Source of the DNA: Streptomyces sp. V4I2
GTDB lineage: Bacteria > Actinomycetota > Actinomycetes > Streptomycetales > Streptomycetaceae
Direction: 5' to 3'
DNA length: 64,000 bases
Assembly: GCF_030817655.1 (NCBI RefSeq)
Contig: NZ_JAUSZM010000003.1
Coordinates: 2,356,001-2,420,000, forward strand
Positions within the stretch are counted from its first letter, which is position 1, and every line of letters starts with the position of its first letter. The notes beneath the pieces are model-generated. The model ran no database searches. It was not told where the DNA came from and saw only the letters and a list, made by a program, of their open reading frames with translations. Shown here piece after piece: positions 19,575 to 26,545 of the stretch. The position numbers and the translations under genes are program-made.

Positions 19575-20474
19575 GTGTCGGTTCTGGTCCTGGTTCTCGC
19601 CCTGAGCGCGGCCTGCTGTCTGGGCTTCGGATTCGTGCTCCAGCAGAACGCCGCCCGACAGGCCCCGCTGAGCGACTTCCTCTCCCCCCGCCTGCTGCTC
19701 GACCTGATGAAGGTGCCGCGCTGGCTCGGCGGCATCGGGCTGATGGTGGCCGGCATGGCCCTCGGCGCGATCGCGCTGGGCCAGGGCGAGATCTCCCTGG
19801 TGGAGCCCCTCCTCGCCACCAACCTGCTGTTCGCCCTCGCCCTGTCCCGCAAGCAGAGCAAGCAGCCGCTGGGCCGCCAGGGCTGGGCGGGCCTCGTGCT
19901 GCTCGCGGGCGGAGTCACCACGTTCATCGTGGCGGGCGAGCCACGCGGCGGCACCGCGCTCACCGACCCCCTGCGGCACTGGCTGATCATCGGCGCCATG
20001 GTCGGCCTCGCCCTGCTGCTCACGACCTACGCCAAGCGCTCCCGGCTGAGCTCCGGCCCGGTCCTGCTGGCCCTGGCCGCCGGTCTGCTGTACGGCGTCC
20101 AGGACGCGCTGACCCGGGTCAGCGGCCAGCGTTTCTCCGAGGGCGGCCTGGTGGAGCTGCTGACCGGCTGGCAGCCGTACGCCGTGCTGCTGCTCGGCGT
20201 CACCGGGCTCATCCTCGTGCAGAGCGCGTTCGAGACCGCCCCCCTGCGGATGTCGCTGCCCGCCCTGACCGCGGCCCAGCCACTGGCCGGGATCATCTGC
20301 GGCGTCGGCTTCCTCGGCGACCGGCTGCGCACCGACGCGGGTGCGCTGGCCTGGGAGGCGGCGGGACTCGCGGCGATCGTCGTGGGCATCGTGGCCCTCG
20401 GCATGCATCCGGCGATGCCGTGCACGCAGACCGAGCGGGCGCGGGACCTTCAGCGCACCGACGCCCGGGCCTGA
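19575..20474 (+). CDS. DMT/EamA-like transporter
   Basis: A 299-residue membrane protein with about nine hydrophobic segments, of the drug/metabolite transporter type (start SVLVLVLALSAACCLGFGFV, then GEISLVEPLLATNLLFALALS and APLRMSLPALTAAQPLAGI). The C-terminal 25 residues are charged. The open frame continues upstream to 19329, but residues before the GTG at 19575 look non-coding and GAGG lies upstream of this GTG. The substrate is unknown. No co-transcribed partner other than possibly the NUDIX gene 24 bases downstream. Confidence 0.85.
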   Translation: MSVLVLVLALSAACCLGFGFVLQQNAARQAPLSDFLSPRLLLDLMKVPRWLGGIGLMVAGMALGAIALGQGEISLVEPLLATNLLFALALSRKQSKQPLGRQGWAGLVLLAGGVTTFIVAGEPRGGTALTDPLRHWLIIGAMVGLALLLTTYAKRSRLSSGPVLLALAAGLLYGVQDALTRVSGQRFSEGGLVELLTGWQPYAVLLLGVTGLILVQSAFETAPLRMSLPALTAAQPLAGIICGVGFLGDRLRTDAGALAWEAAGLAAIVVGIVALGMHPAMPCTQTERARDLQRTDARA

Positions 20475-20498
20475 TCCGGCCCCTGCTTGGATGGAGTC

Positions 20499-21014
20499 AT
20501 GAGCGCTGCTGACGAGATCCTCGACATCGTCGACGAGAACGACACGGTCATCGGACAGTCGCCGCGGGGCGAGGCGTACGCGAAGGGCCTGCGCCACCGC
20601 TGCGTCTTCATCCAGGCGCGGGACGCAGAGGGCCGGATCTTCGTCCACCGCCGCACACCGGCCAAGCTGGTCTTCCCCTCCCTGTACGACATGTTCGTCG
20701 GCGGAGTGGTCGGCGCGGGCGAGTCCTACGACGACGCGGCCCTGCGCGAGGCCGAGGAGGAACTGGGCGTGAGCGGACTGCCGCGCCCCGAGTACCTCTT
20801 CAAGTTCCTCTACGACGACGGTGCCGGCCGGACCTGGTGGTCCTCGGTGTACGAGGTCCGCTGCGATCTTCCGGTCAGCCCGCAGGTGGAGGAGGTGGCC
20901 TGGCACGACTTCCTGCCGGAGGACGAGGTGCTGCGCCGGCTGAGGGAGTGGGAGTGGGTGCCGGACGGGCTGGACGCGTACGAGCGGCTGCGGGCCTACC
21001 GCTCGATGGGCTGA
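20499..21014 (+). CDS. NUDIX hydrolase
   Basis: A 171-residue NUDIX protein. The Nudix box GGVVGAGESYDDAALREA followed by EEELGV fits GX5EX7REUXEEXGU. N-terminal DEILDIVDENDTVIG and KGLRHRCVFIQ place it in the YfcD/isopentenyl-diphosphate-isomerase-like branch of uncharacterised hydrolases. The ATG at 20499 is preceded by GGATGGAG. Its last 19 bases overlap the 3' end of the convergent gene on the minus strand. Confidence 0.9.
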   Translation: MSAADEILDIVDENDTVIGQSPRGEAYAKGLRHRCVFIQARDAEGRIFVHRRTPAKLVFPSLYDMFVGGVVGAGESYDDAALREAEEELGVSGLPRPEYLFKFLYDDGAGRTWWSSVYEVRCDLPVSPQVEEVAWHDFLPEDEVLRRLREWEWVPDGLDAYERLRAYRSMG

Positions 21015-21682
21015 GCCGCAGAGCCGACCGGTCCGGGCGTATGAGTACCCCCGCTCAGCGGGCTGTTGCCCGGAGCGGCCCAGTAGGGGCTCTCCCAGAA
21101 GGGATGGTCGAGGAACCCCTCGGCCGCCTCCGGAGCCGCCTCAGCCGTCATGCCCACGGCGACGAGTGCGGCGGCGATCCGTTCCACTGCCGCCTCCATG
21201 GGTGTCTCCGCGTCGCCGAACGCCGGGAGCAGCAGGAGCAGTCGCAGGCCGGGATCGCGTACGCCCTCGGCGTCCGCCGGGGCCGAGTCGGCGACGGCGA
21301 CCAGATCCGGCCAGGACAGCCCCGGCCCGGTGAAGTGGCCCTCGATGGATGCCAGGGAGGTCTCCCGGGCCTGGTCGGGGTGGGTGAGCAGGTAGTCCGT
21401 GCCCGGGTCGTCGGGGAAGTTCCGGTGCACGATCCAGAGCAGGTGCCCGCCGGGCAGAGGTATGCGGTACGCGGGCCAGACCTCCGTCGCCCCGTACAAC
21501 GCCTCGCCCGCCGCGTCCACGTCCGCCGGGTCGGCGCCGAACACCTCTGGCTCGTCGGCGAACCCGTCCCAGGTGGGCCCGAAGTAGGCGGGCCAGAACC
21601 CGGGCAGGTCGAGCAGCTGCTCGGCGGGGGCGATGCCGTGCCCGGCCTGCGTGTACTGGGCCAGTGACGTGGGAACATCCAT
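20996..21682 (-). CDS. hypothetical protein
   Basis: A 228-residue acidic soluble protein with many Trp, Tyr and Pro residues (LDLPGFWPAYFGPTWDGFADEP, HLLWIVHRNFPDDPGTDYLL). No domain is recognised; similar proteins occur in Streptomyces as uncharacterised proteins. The ATG at 21682 is preceded by GGGGG and is preferred to longer forms. The 3' end overlaps the NUDIX gene by 19 bases. It is divergent from the DUF202 pair. Confidence 0.75.
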   Translation of the reverse strand: MDVPTSLAQYTQAGHGIAPAEQLLDLPGFWPAYFGPTWDGFADEPEVFGADPADVDAAGEALYGATEVWPAYRIPLPGGHLLWIVHRNFPDDPGTDYLLTHPDQARETSLASIEGHFTGPGLSWPDLVAVADSAPADAEGVRDPGLRLLLLLPAFGDAETPMEAAVERIAAALVAVGMTAEAAPEAAEGFLDHPFWESPYWAAPGNSPLSGGTHTPGPVGSAAQPIER

Positions 21683-21747
21683 GCCCCCGAACAGTAGCGG
21701 CGGGCACTGACAACGCCCCATGGCGGTGCCCCGGTAGGGTCCTGCAC

Positions 21748-22140
21748 GTGATCGGTTTCGCACGCACCGTCCGGCTCTGGTTCGACCCCCGGGAGATCCG
21801 GCAGGAGGGCGTCACCCCCGACTACCGCTTCTCACTGGCGAACGAGCGCACCTTCCTGGCCTGGCTGCGCACCGCGCTCGCGCTGATCGGCGGCGGCTTC
21901 GCCGTGGACCAGTTCCTGCCGGGCCTGCGCTGGGGCTGGCGGGTGGGGCTCGCGCTCGCGCTGCTCGCGGCGGGCGTGGTGTGCTCGCTGCGGGCGGTCA
22001 ACCACTGGGTGCGTTGCGAGCGGGCCATGCGCCGCGGCGAGGACCTGCCGGTGTCCCGGTTCCCGGCACTGCTGAGCCTCGCGGTCGCGGTCGTGGCCGT
22101 CGCGATGGTCGTCGTGGTGCTCGTCGGGTGGGAGGGATGA
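21748..22140 (+). CDS. YidH/DUF202 family membrane protein
   Basis: A 130-residue protein with the DUF202 signature: DYRFSLANERTFLAWLRTALALIGGG followed by two further membrane segments. Members are small inner-membrane proteins of unknown function. The GTG at 21748 has AGGG upstream and gives the usual short charged N-terminus (FDPREIRQEGVTPDY). Its stop overlaps the ATG of the next DUF202 gene (ATGA). Confidence 0.88.
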   Translation: MIGFARTVRLWFDPREIRQEGVTPDYRFSLANERTFLAWLRTALALIGGGFAVDQFLPGLRWGWRVGLALALLAAGVVCSLRAVNHWVRCERAMRRGEDLPVSRFPALLSLAVAVVAVAMVVVVLVGWEG

Positions 22141-22469
22141 GCGGGGCGGCCGCCCGTCCGGCCTCGGAACGGGACCCCGGGCTCCAGCCCGAGCGGACCC
22201 GGCTGGCCTGGCGGCGTACGACCCTGTCCAGCACCGCCGCCGCCATCCTCGCCATGAAGACCACCCTGCACGGAGGAGTCTCGGCGCCCGGGATCGTCGT
22301 CTGCGCCCTGTGCTGCGCCCTCTGGCTGGCCTTCCTGCTCATCGCCCACCACCGCATCCGCACCCTGTCCGCCACGAGCAGCCCGACGGCACTCACCCCC
22401 CGGCACGCGACGGCGGGCGCACTGCTCACGGTAGGGCTCGCGGTGTGCGCGGCGGCACTGGTCTTCTAG
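22137..22469 (+). CDS. DUF202 domain membrane protein
   Basis: A 110-residue protein with the DUF202 core LQPERTRLAWRRTTLSSTAAA and three hydrophobic segments. It is translationally coupled to the preceding DUF202 gene by an ATGA overlap; such pairs are common in actinobacteria and probably form a heteromeric membrane complex of unknown role. The degenerate tandem repeat array begins about 20 bases after its stop. Confidence 0.85.
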   Translation: MSGAAARPASERDPGLQPERTRLAWRRTTLSSTAAAILAMKTTLHGGVSAPGIVVCALCCALWLAFLLIAHHRIRTLSATSSPTALTPRHATAGALLTVGLAVCAAALVF

Positions 22470-22487
22470 GCGACGCGCTGTCCGGGC

Positions 22488-22955
22488 AACCGGTCGCGAT
22501 CCTGACAGCGAACCGGCGCGGGCCTCGCAGCGAACCGGCACGGACCTCGCAGGCCAACCGGCGACGGCCCCCCTAGGCGATCCGGCGCGGCTCCCATAGG
22601 CGCCCCGGCACGGACCTCGTACGCCAACCGGCACGGACCTCGCCGGCAATCCGGCCACGGGCCCTCCGAGGCGATCCGGCGCGCATCTCATACGGGCCGC
22701 GGCACGGACCTCGCAGCCCAACCGCCACGGACCTCGCAGCCCAACCGGCGCGGACCTCGTCGGCAATCCGGCGACAGGCCCTCCTAGGCGATCCGGCGCG
22801 GATCTCATACAGCCGCGGCACAGACCTCGTACGCCAACCGGCACGCACCTCGCAGCCCAACCGGCGCGCACCTCGTGGGAATTCCGGCGCGGGCCCTCCC
22901 GCGCACCCCGGCGCGGATCTCGCACACCCTCGGCAAGGATCCTCGTACACGACCT
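22488..22955. repeat. degenerate 22-26 bp tandem repeat array with higher-order periodicity
   Basis: About 20 head-to-tail copies of a 22-26 base unit with core CCGGCACGGACCTCG. Four sub-types recur in order: a unit with GGCCCTCCTAGGCG, a unit with CCGGCGCGGATCTCATA, a unit starting CCGCGGCACGG, and units AACCGGCACGGACCTCGCAG. The first sub-type recurs at 22556, 22648, 22765 and 22880, spacings of 92, 117 and 115 bases, so the array is made of blocks of four or five units. No start codon with a ribosome-binding site or consistent frame was found in it. It fills most of the 678 bases between the DUF202 pair and the His-rich gene; the rest (22956-23147) shows nothing recognisable apart from the presumed promoter. 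Confidence 0.85.
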
Positions 22956-23147
22956 TGGTCCGTTCTTGGACCGCTCTTGGGGAGCGAGCCCTCTGGCGCC
23001 GCTTTACCGTCGGGGACGACGGGCTTCGTGGGCCCGCCCGCCCCTCAGGGGTACCCGGACGCCACGCCAGGTCCGAATCGCCGGATACGCGGCGTTCGCG
23101 TGGCAGCCTGTCCGACGTCATCACCCGCACCTTCGAAGGTGAGCACC

Positions 23148-23444
23148 ATGACCACCCTCCACCAGGAACACGCCTCCCACACGCACACGCACGGCCCGGA
23201 CTGCGGCCACGCCACGGTGCCGCACGGCGACCACGTCGACTACGCGCACGACGGGCACATGCACCGCGAGCACGGCGGCCACTGGGACGAGTGCGAACCC
23301 TCCGGGCACGTCTCGCACGAGAGTCACGACCACCGGCACGGCCAGGACTGCGGGCACCCGAGCGTCCTGCACGGCGACCACGTGGACTATCTGCACGACG
23401 GCCACCGGCACGCCGAGCACGAGGGCCACTGGGACGACCACTGA
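23148..23444 (+). CDS. small histidine-rich metal-binding protein
   Basis: A 98-residue protein in which 27 residues are His, with four Cys or fewer, many Asp/Glu and three Trp or fewer. It consists of two copies of a ~33-residue repeat: PDCGHATVPHGDHVDYAHDG... and QDCGHPSVLHGDHVDYLHDG..., each ending GHWD. Such proteins are expected to bind zinc, nickel or copper; a storage or chaperone role is inference. The ATG at 23148 is preceded by GAAGGTGAG. It is followed by a clear terminator hairpin, so it is probably a single-gene transcript. Confidence 0.85.
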   Translation: MTTLHQEHASHTHTHGPDCGHATVPHGDHVDYAHDGHMHREHGGHWDECEPSGHVSHESHDHRHGQDCGHPSVLHGDHVDYLHDGHRHAEHEGHWDDH

Positions 23445-23468
23445 GCCGACCTGGCAGAGTCACCACCT

Positions 23469-23500
23469 GCAGCTCCCCAGCGCCCTGCGCGGGGAGCTGC
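23469..23500 (+). terminator. terminator after the His-rich gene
   Basis: A perfect 10-bp inverted repeat, GCAGCTCCCC at 23469-23478 and GGGGAGCTGC at 23491-23500, with a 12-base loop, 24 bases after the stop. No U-tract follows. Confidence 0.75.
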
Positions 23501-23546
23501 GGGCCTATCGTGGCCCCGATCACGTTCCGCTCTCCTACTGGACGAC

Positions 23547-23564
23547 ATACCGACCGGTCGGCAT
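23547..23564. promoter_or_regulatory. candidate TetR operator upstream of phosphotransferase operon
   Basis: An 18-base palindrome, ATACCGACCGGTCGGCAT, 38 bases before the ATG at 23603. Its 12-base centre CCGACCGGTCGG is perfect. A near-identical site lies at 29025-29042 at the promoter of the convergent operon that encodes a TetR regulator, which is the likely binding protein. Confidence 0.65.
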
Positions 23565-23602
23565 CATGGTCTTGTCGTGTTCACCCGTCCGTAGGAGCAT
23601 TG

Positions 23603-24634
23603 ATGAGTCCCGACCATCCGCCCGGTCTCGATCTCGACCGGCTGCGCGGCCTGCTCGACCGTGAGCGGCCCGGCCTGGTGCACGGCCCGCTGACCGGCCG
23701 GCTGATCGAGGGCGGACGGTCGAACCTCACCTACGCAGTCTCCGACGGCACCTCGAAGTGGGTCGTACGGCGGCCCCCGCTCGGCCATGTCCTGGCCACC
23801 GCGCACGACATGAAGCGCGAGCACCGGGTGATCAGCGCGCTGTACCCGACGAACGTGCCGGTGCCGCGTCCGGTGCTGCTGTGCGAGAAACCCGAGAACG
23901 GGGCGGCGCCCGGGGCGCCCTTCTACGTCATGGACTTCGTCGAGGGCACGCCGTACCGCACCGCCGACCAGCTCGCTCCGCTCGGCCCGGAGCGCACCCG
24001 GGGTGCCGTGCTGGCCCTGGTGGACACGCTCGTGGAGCTGCACGCGGTGGACCCCGCCGAGGTCGGTCTCGCCGACTTCGGCCGCCCGGAGGGCTTCCTG
24101 GACCGCCAGTTGCGGCGCTGGGGCAAGCAGCTGGACGCCTCCCGCAACCGCGAGCTGGCCGGCATCGACGAGCTGCACGCAACCCTCGGCCGGCGGCTGC
24201 CGCACTCCCCCGCCCCGACCGTCGTGCACGGCGACTACCGGCTCGACAACGTCCTGATCGGCGACGACGACAAGATCAAGGCGATCCTCGACTGGGAGAT
24301 GTCGACGCTCGGCGACCCGCTCACCGACCTCGGCCTGCTGGTGATGTACAGCCTGCCGCTCGGCATGCCCGACTCCCCCGTGTCCACCACCGCCGAGGCC
24401 GCCGGGCACCCGAGCCCCGCCGAGCTGATCCAGCGGTACGCGGCACGTTCGGGGCGCGATGTCTCCGCGGTCGCCTGGTACACGGCCTTCGCCTGGTTCA
24501 AGCTCGCCGTGATCCTGGAGGGCATCCACTACCGCTACACCCTGGGCCAGACGGTCGGCCCGGGCTTCGACCGCATCGGTGACCTGGTCCCGGTCTTCAT
24601 CGGGCACGGCCTGACCACTCTTCAGGAAGGCTGA
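23603..24634 (+). CDS. phosphotransferase (APH-like), ACAD10/LvaA-type kinase
   Basis: A 343-residue aminoglycoside-phosphotransferase-fold kinase. It has the nucleotide-binding start EGGRSNLTYAVSDG, the catalytic loop VVHGDYRLDNVLIG near residue 210 and the metal-binding AILDWEMSTLGDPLTDLG near 230. This subgroup is not linked to antibiotic resistance: it matches the kinase domain of ACAD10/11 and bacterial LvaA, which phosphorylate 4-hydroxyacyl-CoA. It sits seven bases upstream of an acyl-CoA dehydrogenase of the ACAD10/11 type, the same two domains that are fused in mammals. The ATG at 23603 has TAGGAG upstream. Confidence 0.88.
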   Translation: MSPDHPPGLDLDRLRGLLDRERPGLVHGPLTGRLIEGGRSNLTYAVSDGTSKWVVRRPPLGHVLATAHDMKREHRVISALYPTNVPVPRPVLLCEKPENGAAPGAPFYVMDFVEGTPYRTADQLAPLGPERTRGAVLALVDTLVELHAVDPAEVGLADFGRPEGFLDRQLRRWGKQLDASRNRELAGIDELHATLGRRLPHSPAPTVVHGDYRLDNVLIGDDDKIKAILDWEMSTLGDPLTDLGLLVMYSLPLGMPDSPVSTTAEAAGHPSPAELIQRYAARSGRDVSAVAWYTAFAWFKLAVILEGIHYRYTLGQTVGPGFDRIGDLVPVFIGHGLTTLQEG

Positions 24635-24640
24635 CGCAAC

Positions 24641-25855
24641 ATGGACTTCGCGTTCGACGCACGCACCGAGGAGCTGCGCGCCAAGCTGCTCGCCTTCATG
24701 GACGAGTACGTCTACCCGGCCGAGGCGGTCGCGGAGGAGCAGCGCGCCCTGCTGGCCTCGCCGTGGGACACCCCGGCCGTCGTCGAGGAACTGAAGGCCG
24801 AGGCACGCAAGCAGGGCCTGTGGAACCTCTTCCTTCCCGACACCGAGTACGGCGCCGGCCTCACCAACCTCCAGTACGCGCCGCTGGCCGAGATCACCGG
24901 CCGGTCCCCGCACCTGGCGCCCACCGCGCTGAACTGCGCGGCCCCGGACACCGGGAACATGGAGGTGCTGACGCAGTTCGGCGACGAGCAGCAGAAGAAG
25001 CAGTGGCTGGAGCCGCTGCTGGCCGGTGAGATCCGCTCGGCGTTCGCGATGACCGAGCCGGAGGTGGCCTCCTCGGACGCCACGAACATCACCACGCACA
25101 TCGAGCGGGACGGCGACGAGTACGTCATCACGGGCCGCAAGTGGTACATCTCCGGGGCGATGAACCCGGACTGCAGGATCTTCATCGTGATGGGCAAGAC
25201 GGACCCGGACGGGGACGACATCCGCCGCCAGCAGTCCATGATCCTCGTCTCCCGCGACACCCCGGGTGTCACGGTCGAGCGCGCCATGAAGGTGTTCGGC
25301 TACGAGGACCACTACCACGGCGGTCACGCCGAGGTGGTCTTCGACCACGCGCGCGTGCCGGTGTCCAATCTGATCGGTGAGGAGGGCGGCGGCTTCGCCA
25401 TCGCCCAGGCCCGGCTGGGTCCGGGCCGGATCCACCACTGCATGCGGCTGATCGGCATGGCCGAGCGGGCGATCGAGCTGATGTGCCGGCGGGCCGTGTC
25501 CCGTAGCGCCTTCGGCAAGGCCCTGGCCCAGCAGGGCGTCGTCCACAACTGGATCGCCGACGCGCGGGTCACCGTCGAGCAGCTGCGGCTGCTGGTGCTG
25601 AAGACGGCCTGGCTGATGGACACGGTCGGCAACCGGGGTGCCCATGCGGAGATCCAGGCCATCAAGATCGCCACGCCCCGCGCGGTCGTCGACATCATCG
25701 ACCGGGCCATCCAGCTGCACGGCGCGGGCGGCGTCAGCCAGGACTTCCCCCTCGCCGAGCTCTACGCCGGCGCCCGGACGCTGATGATCGCGGACGGTCC
25801 GGACGAGGTGCACCAGCGGTCGCTGGCGCGGCGCGAGCTGAAGCGGTACGTGTGA
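24641..25855 (+). CDS. acyl-CoA dehydrogenase (ACAD10/11- or LvaC-like)
   Basis: A 404-residue FAD-dependent acyl-CoA dehydrogenase. It has AFAMTEPEVASSDATNI (flavin/substrate region, residues ~130-147), GRKWYISGA, an LGPGRIHHCMRLIGMAERA helix and GADGPDEVH-type ending (DGPDEVHQRSLARRELKRY) with the likely catalytic Glu. The ASSDATN form is typical of the ACAD10/11 and related branch. With the kinase upstream it could convert a phosphorylated 4-hydroxyacyl-CoA to an enoyl-CoA. The operon ends here, convergent with the TetR gene 55 bases away. Confidence 0.9.
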   Translation: MDFAFDARTEELRAKLLAFMDEYVYPAEAVAEEQRALLASPWDTPAVVEELKAEARKQGLWNLFLPDTEYGAGLTNLQYAPLAEITGRSPHLAPTALNCAAPDTGNMEVLTQFGDEQQKKQWLEPLLAGEIRSAFAMTEPEVASSDATNITTHIERDGDEYVITGRKWYISGAMNPDCRIFIVMGKTDPDGDDIRRQQSMILVSRDTPGVTVERAMKVFGYEDHYHGGHAEVVFDHARVPVSNLIGEEGGGFAIAQARLGPGRIHHCMRLIGMAERAIELMCRRAVSRSAFGKALAQQGVVHNWIADARVTVEQLRLLVLKTAWLMDTVGNRGAHAEIQAIKIATPRAVVDIIDRAIQLHGAGGVSQDFPLAELYAGARTLMIADGPDEVHQRSLARRELKRYV

Positions 25856-25910
25856 CGTGAAGGGTGCGGGGCGGCCGCCTGGTGGCAGCCGCCCCGCAAC
25901 GCGCGTGTGG

Positions 25911-26504
25911 CTACGGCCGCAGCGCCCGCAGCAGGAGGTCCGCGAGGTGGTCGGCGAGCTCCTGGGGGCTCATCTGGCCTTCGGGGCGGTACCAGGTCGA
26001 CAGGTGGTGGACCGAGCCGAAGTGGTAGTCCACGACCAGGTCGGCCGGGGTCGCCTTCGAGAACACTCCCGCCTCCTGGCCCTCCTCGACGAGCGCGCGG
26101 AAGCGTTCGTGGTAGCGCCGGCGCTCGGCGCGGACCTGCTTGTTCTTCTCGGGGCTCAGGTGGTGCATCGAGCGGAAGAAGATCGACGCGTCGTCGAGGT
26201 TGTCGATGGTGGTGACGACGACGTCGGCCGCCGCCCCCCTGAGGCGCTTCTCGATCGGCTCGTCGGCGTTCGCGAACGCGTCGAGTCTCTCCTGCTGGAC
26301 GCGCAGCACGCGCGCGTACACCTCGTGCAGGAGGTCGTCCTTGGAGCCGAAGTAGTGATAGAGCGCCCCCTTGGTGACGCCGGCCGCCTCGACGATCTCC
26401 TGCACCGAGGTGCGGTCGTAGCCCTGCTCGGCGAAGAGCCGGGTGGCGGCGGCGAGGAGCCGCTGCGGCACGGGGGTACCGTCACCGTCCGTAGTCCTGG
26501 GCAC
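25911..26504 (-). CDS. TetR family regulator of the acyl-CoA locus
   Basis: A 197-residue TetR regulator. The helix-turn-helix is in TPVPQRLLAAATRLFAEQGYDRTSVQEIVEAAGVTKGALYHYFGSKDDLL; the C-terminal half is a ligand domain that resembles fatty-acid-responsive regulators. GTG at 26504 (VPRTTDGDG) is chosen; a GTG at 26513 with GGAAGG is an alternative. It is the last gene after SDR and acyl-CoA synthetase on the minus strand. The same palindrome stands at the promoters of this operon and of the convergent kinase-dehydrogenase operon, so it probably controls both and responds to an acyl-CoA. Confidence 0.88.
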   Translation of the reverse strand: MPRTTDGDGTPVPQRLLAAATRLFAEQGYDRTSVQEIVEAAGVTKGALYHYFGSKDDLLHEVYARVLRVQQERLDAFANADEPIEKRLRGAAADVVVTTIDNLDDASIFFRSMHHLSPEKNKQVRAERRRYHERFRALVEEGQEAGVFSKATPADLVVDYHFGSVHHLSTWYRPEGQMSPQELADHLADLLLRALRP

Positions 26505-26545
26505 TGCCGCCACCTGCCTTCCGAGACTTTCTTCTGTTGCTGTGT

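Noticed and set aside
22488..22955. CRISPR array
   Set aside because: Units are 22-26 bases, all parts vary together, there are no constant repeats separated by unique spacers and no cas genes.
22573..23523. Minus-strand open frame with repeated Arg/Val/Gly peptides over the tandem array
   Set aside because: No start with a ribosome-binding site, the unit length is not constant or a multiple of three, and the frame crosses the His-rich gene antisense.
23603..24634. Aminoglycoside resistance kinase
   Set aside because: The fold is that of APH enzymes, but the DWEMSTLGDPLTDLG signature and the adjacent acyl-CoA dehydrogenase fit ACAD10/LvaA-type kinases.
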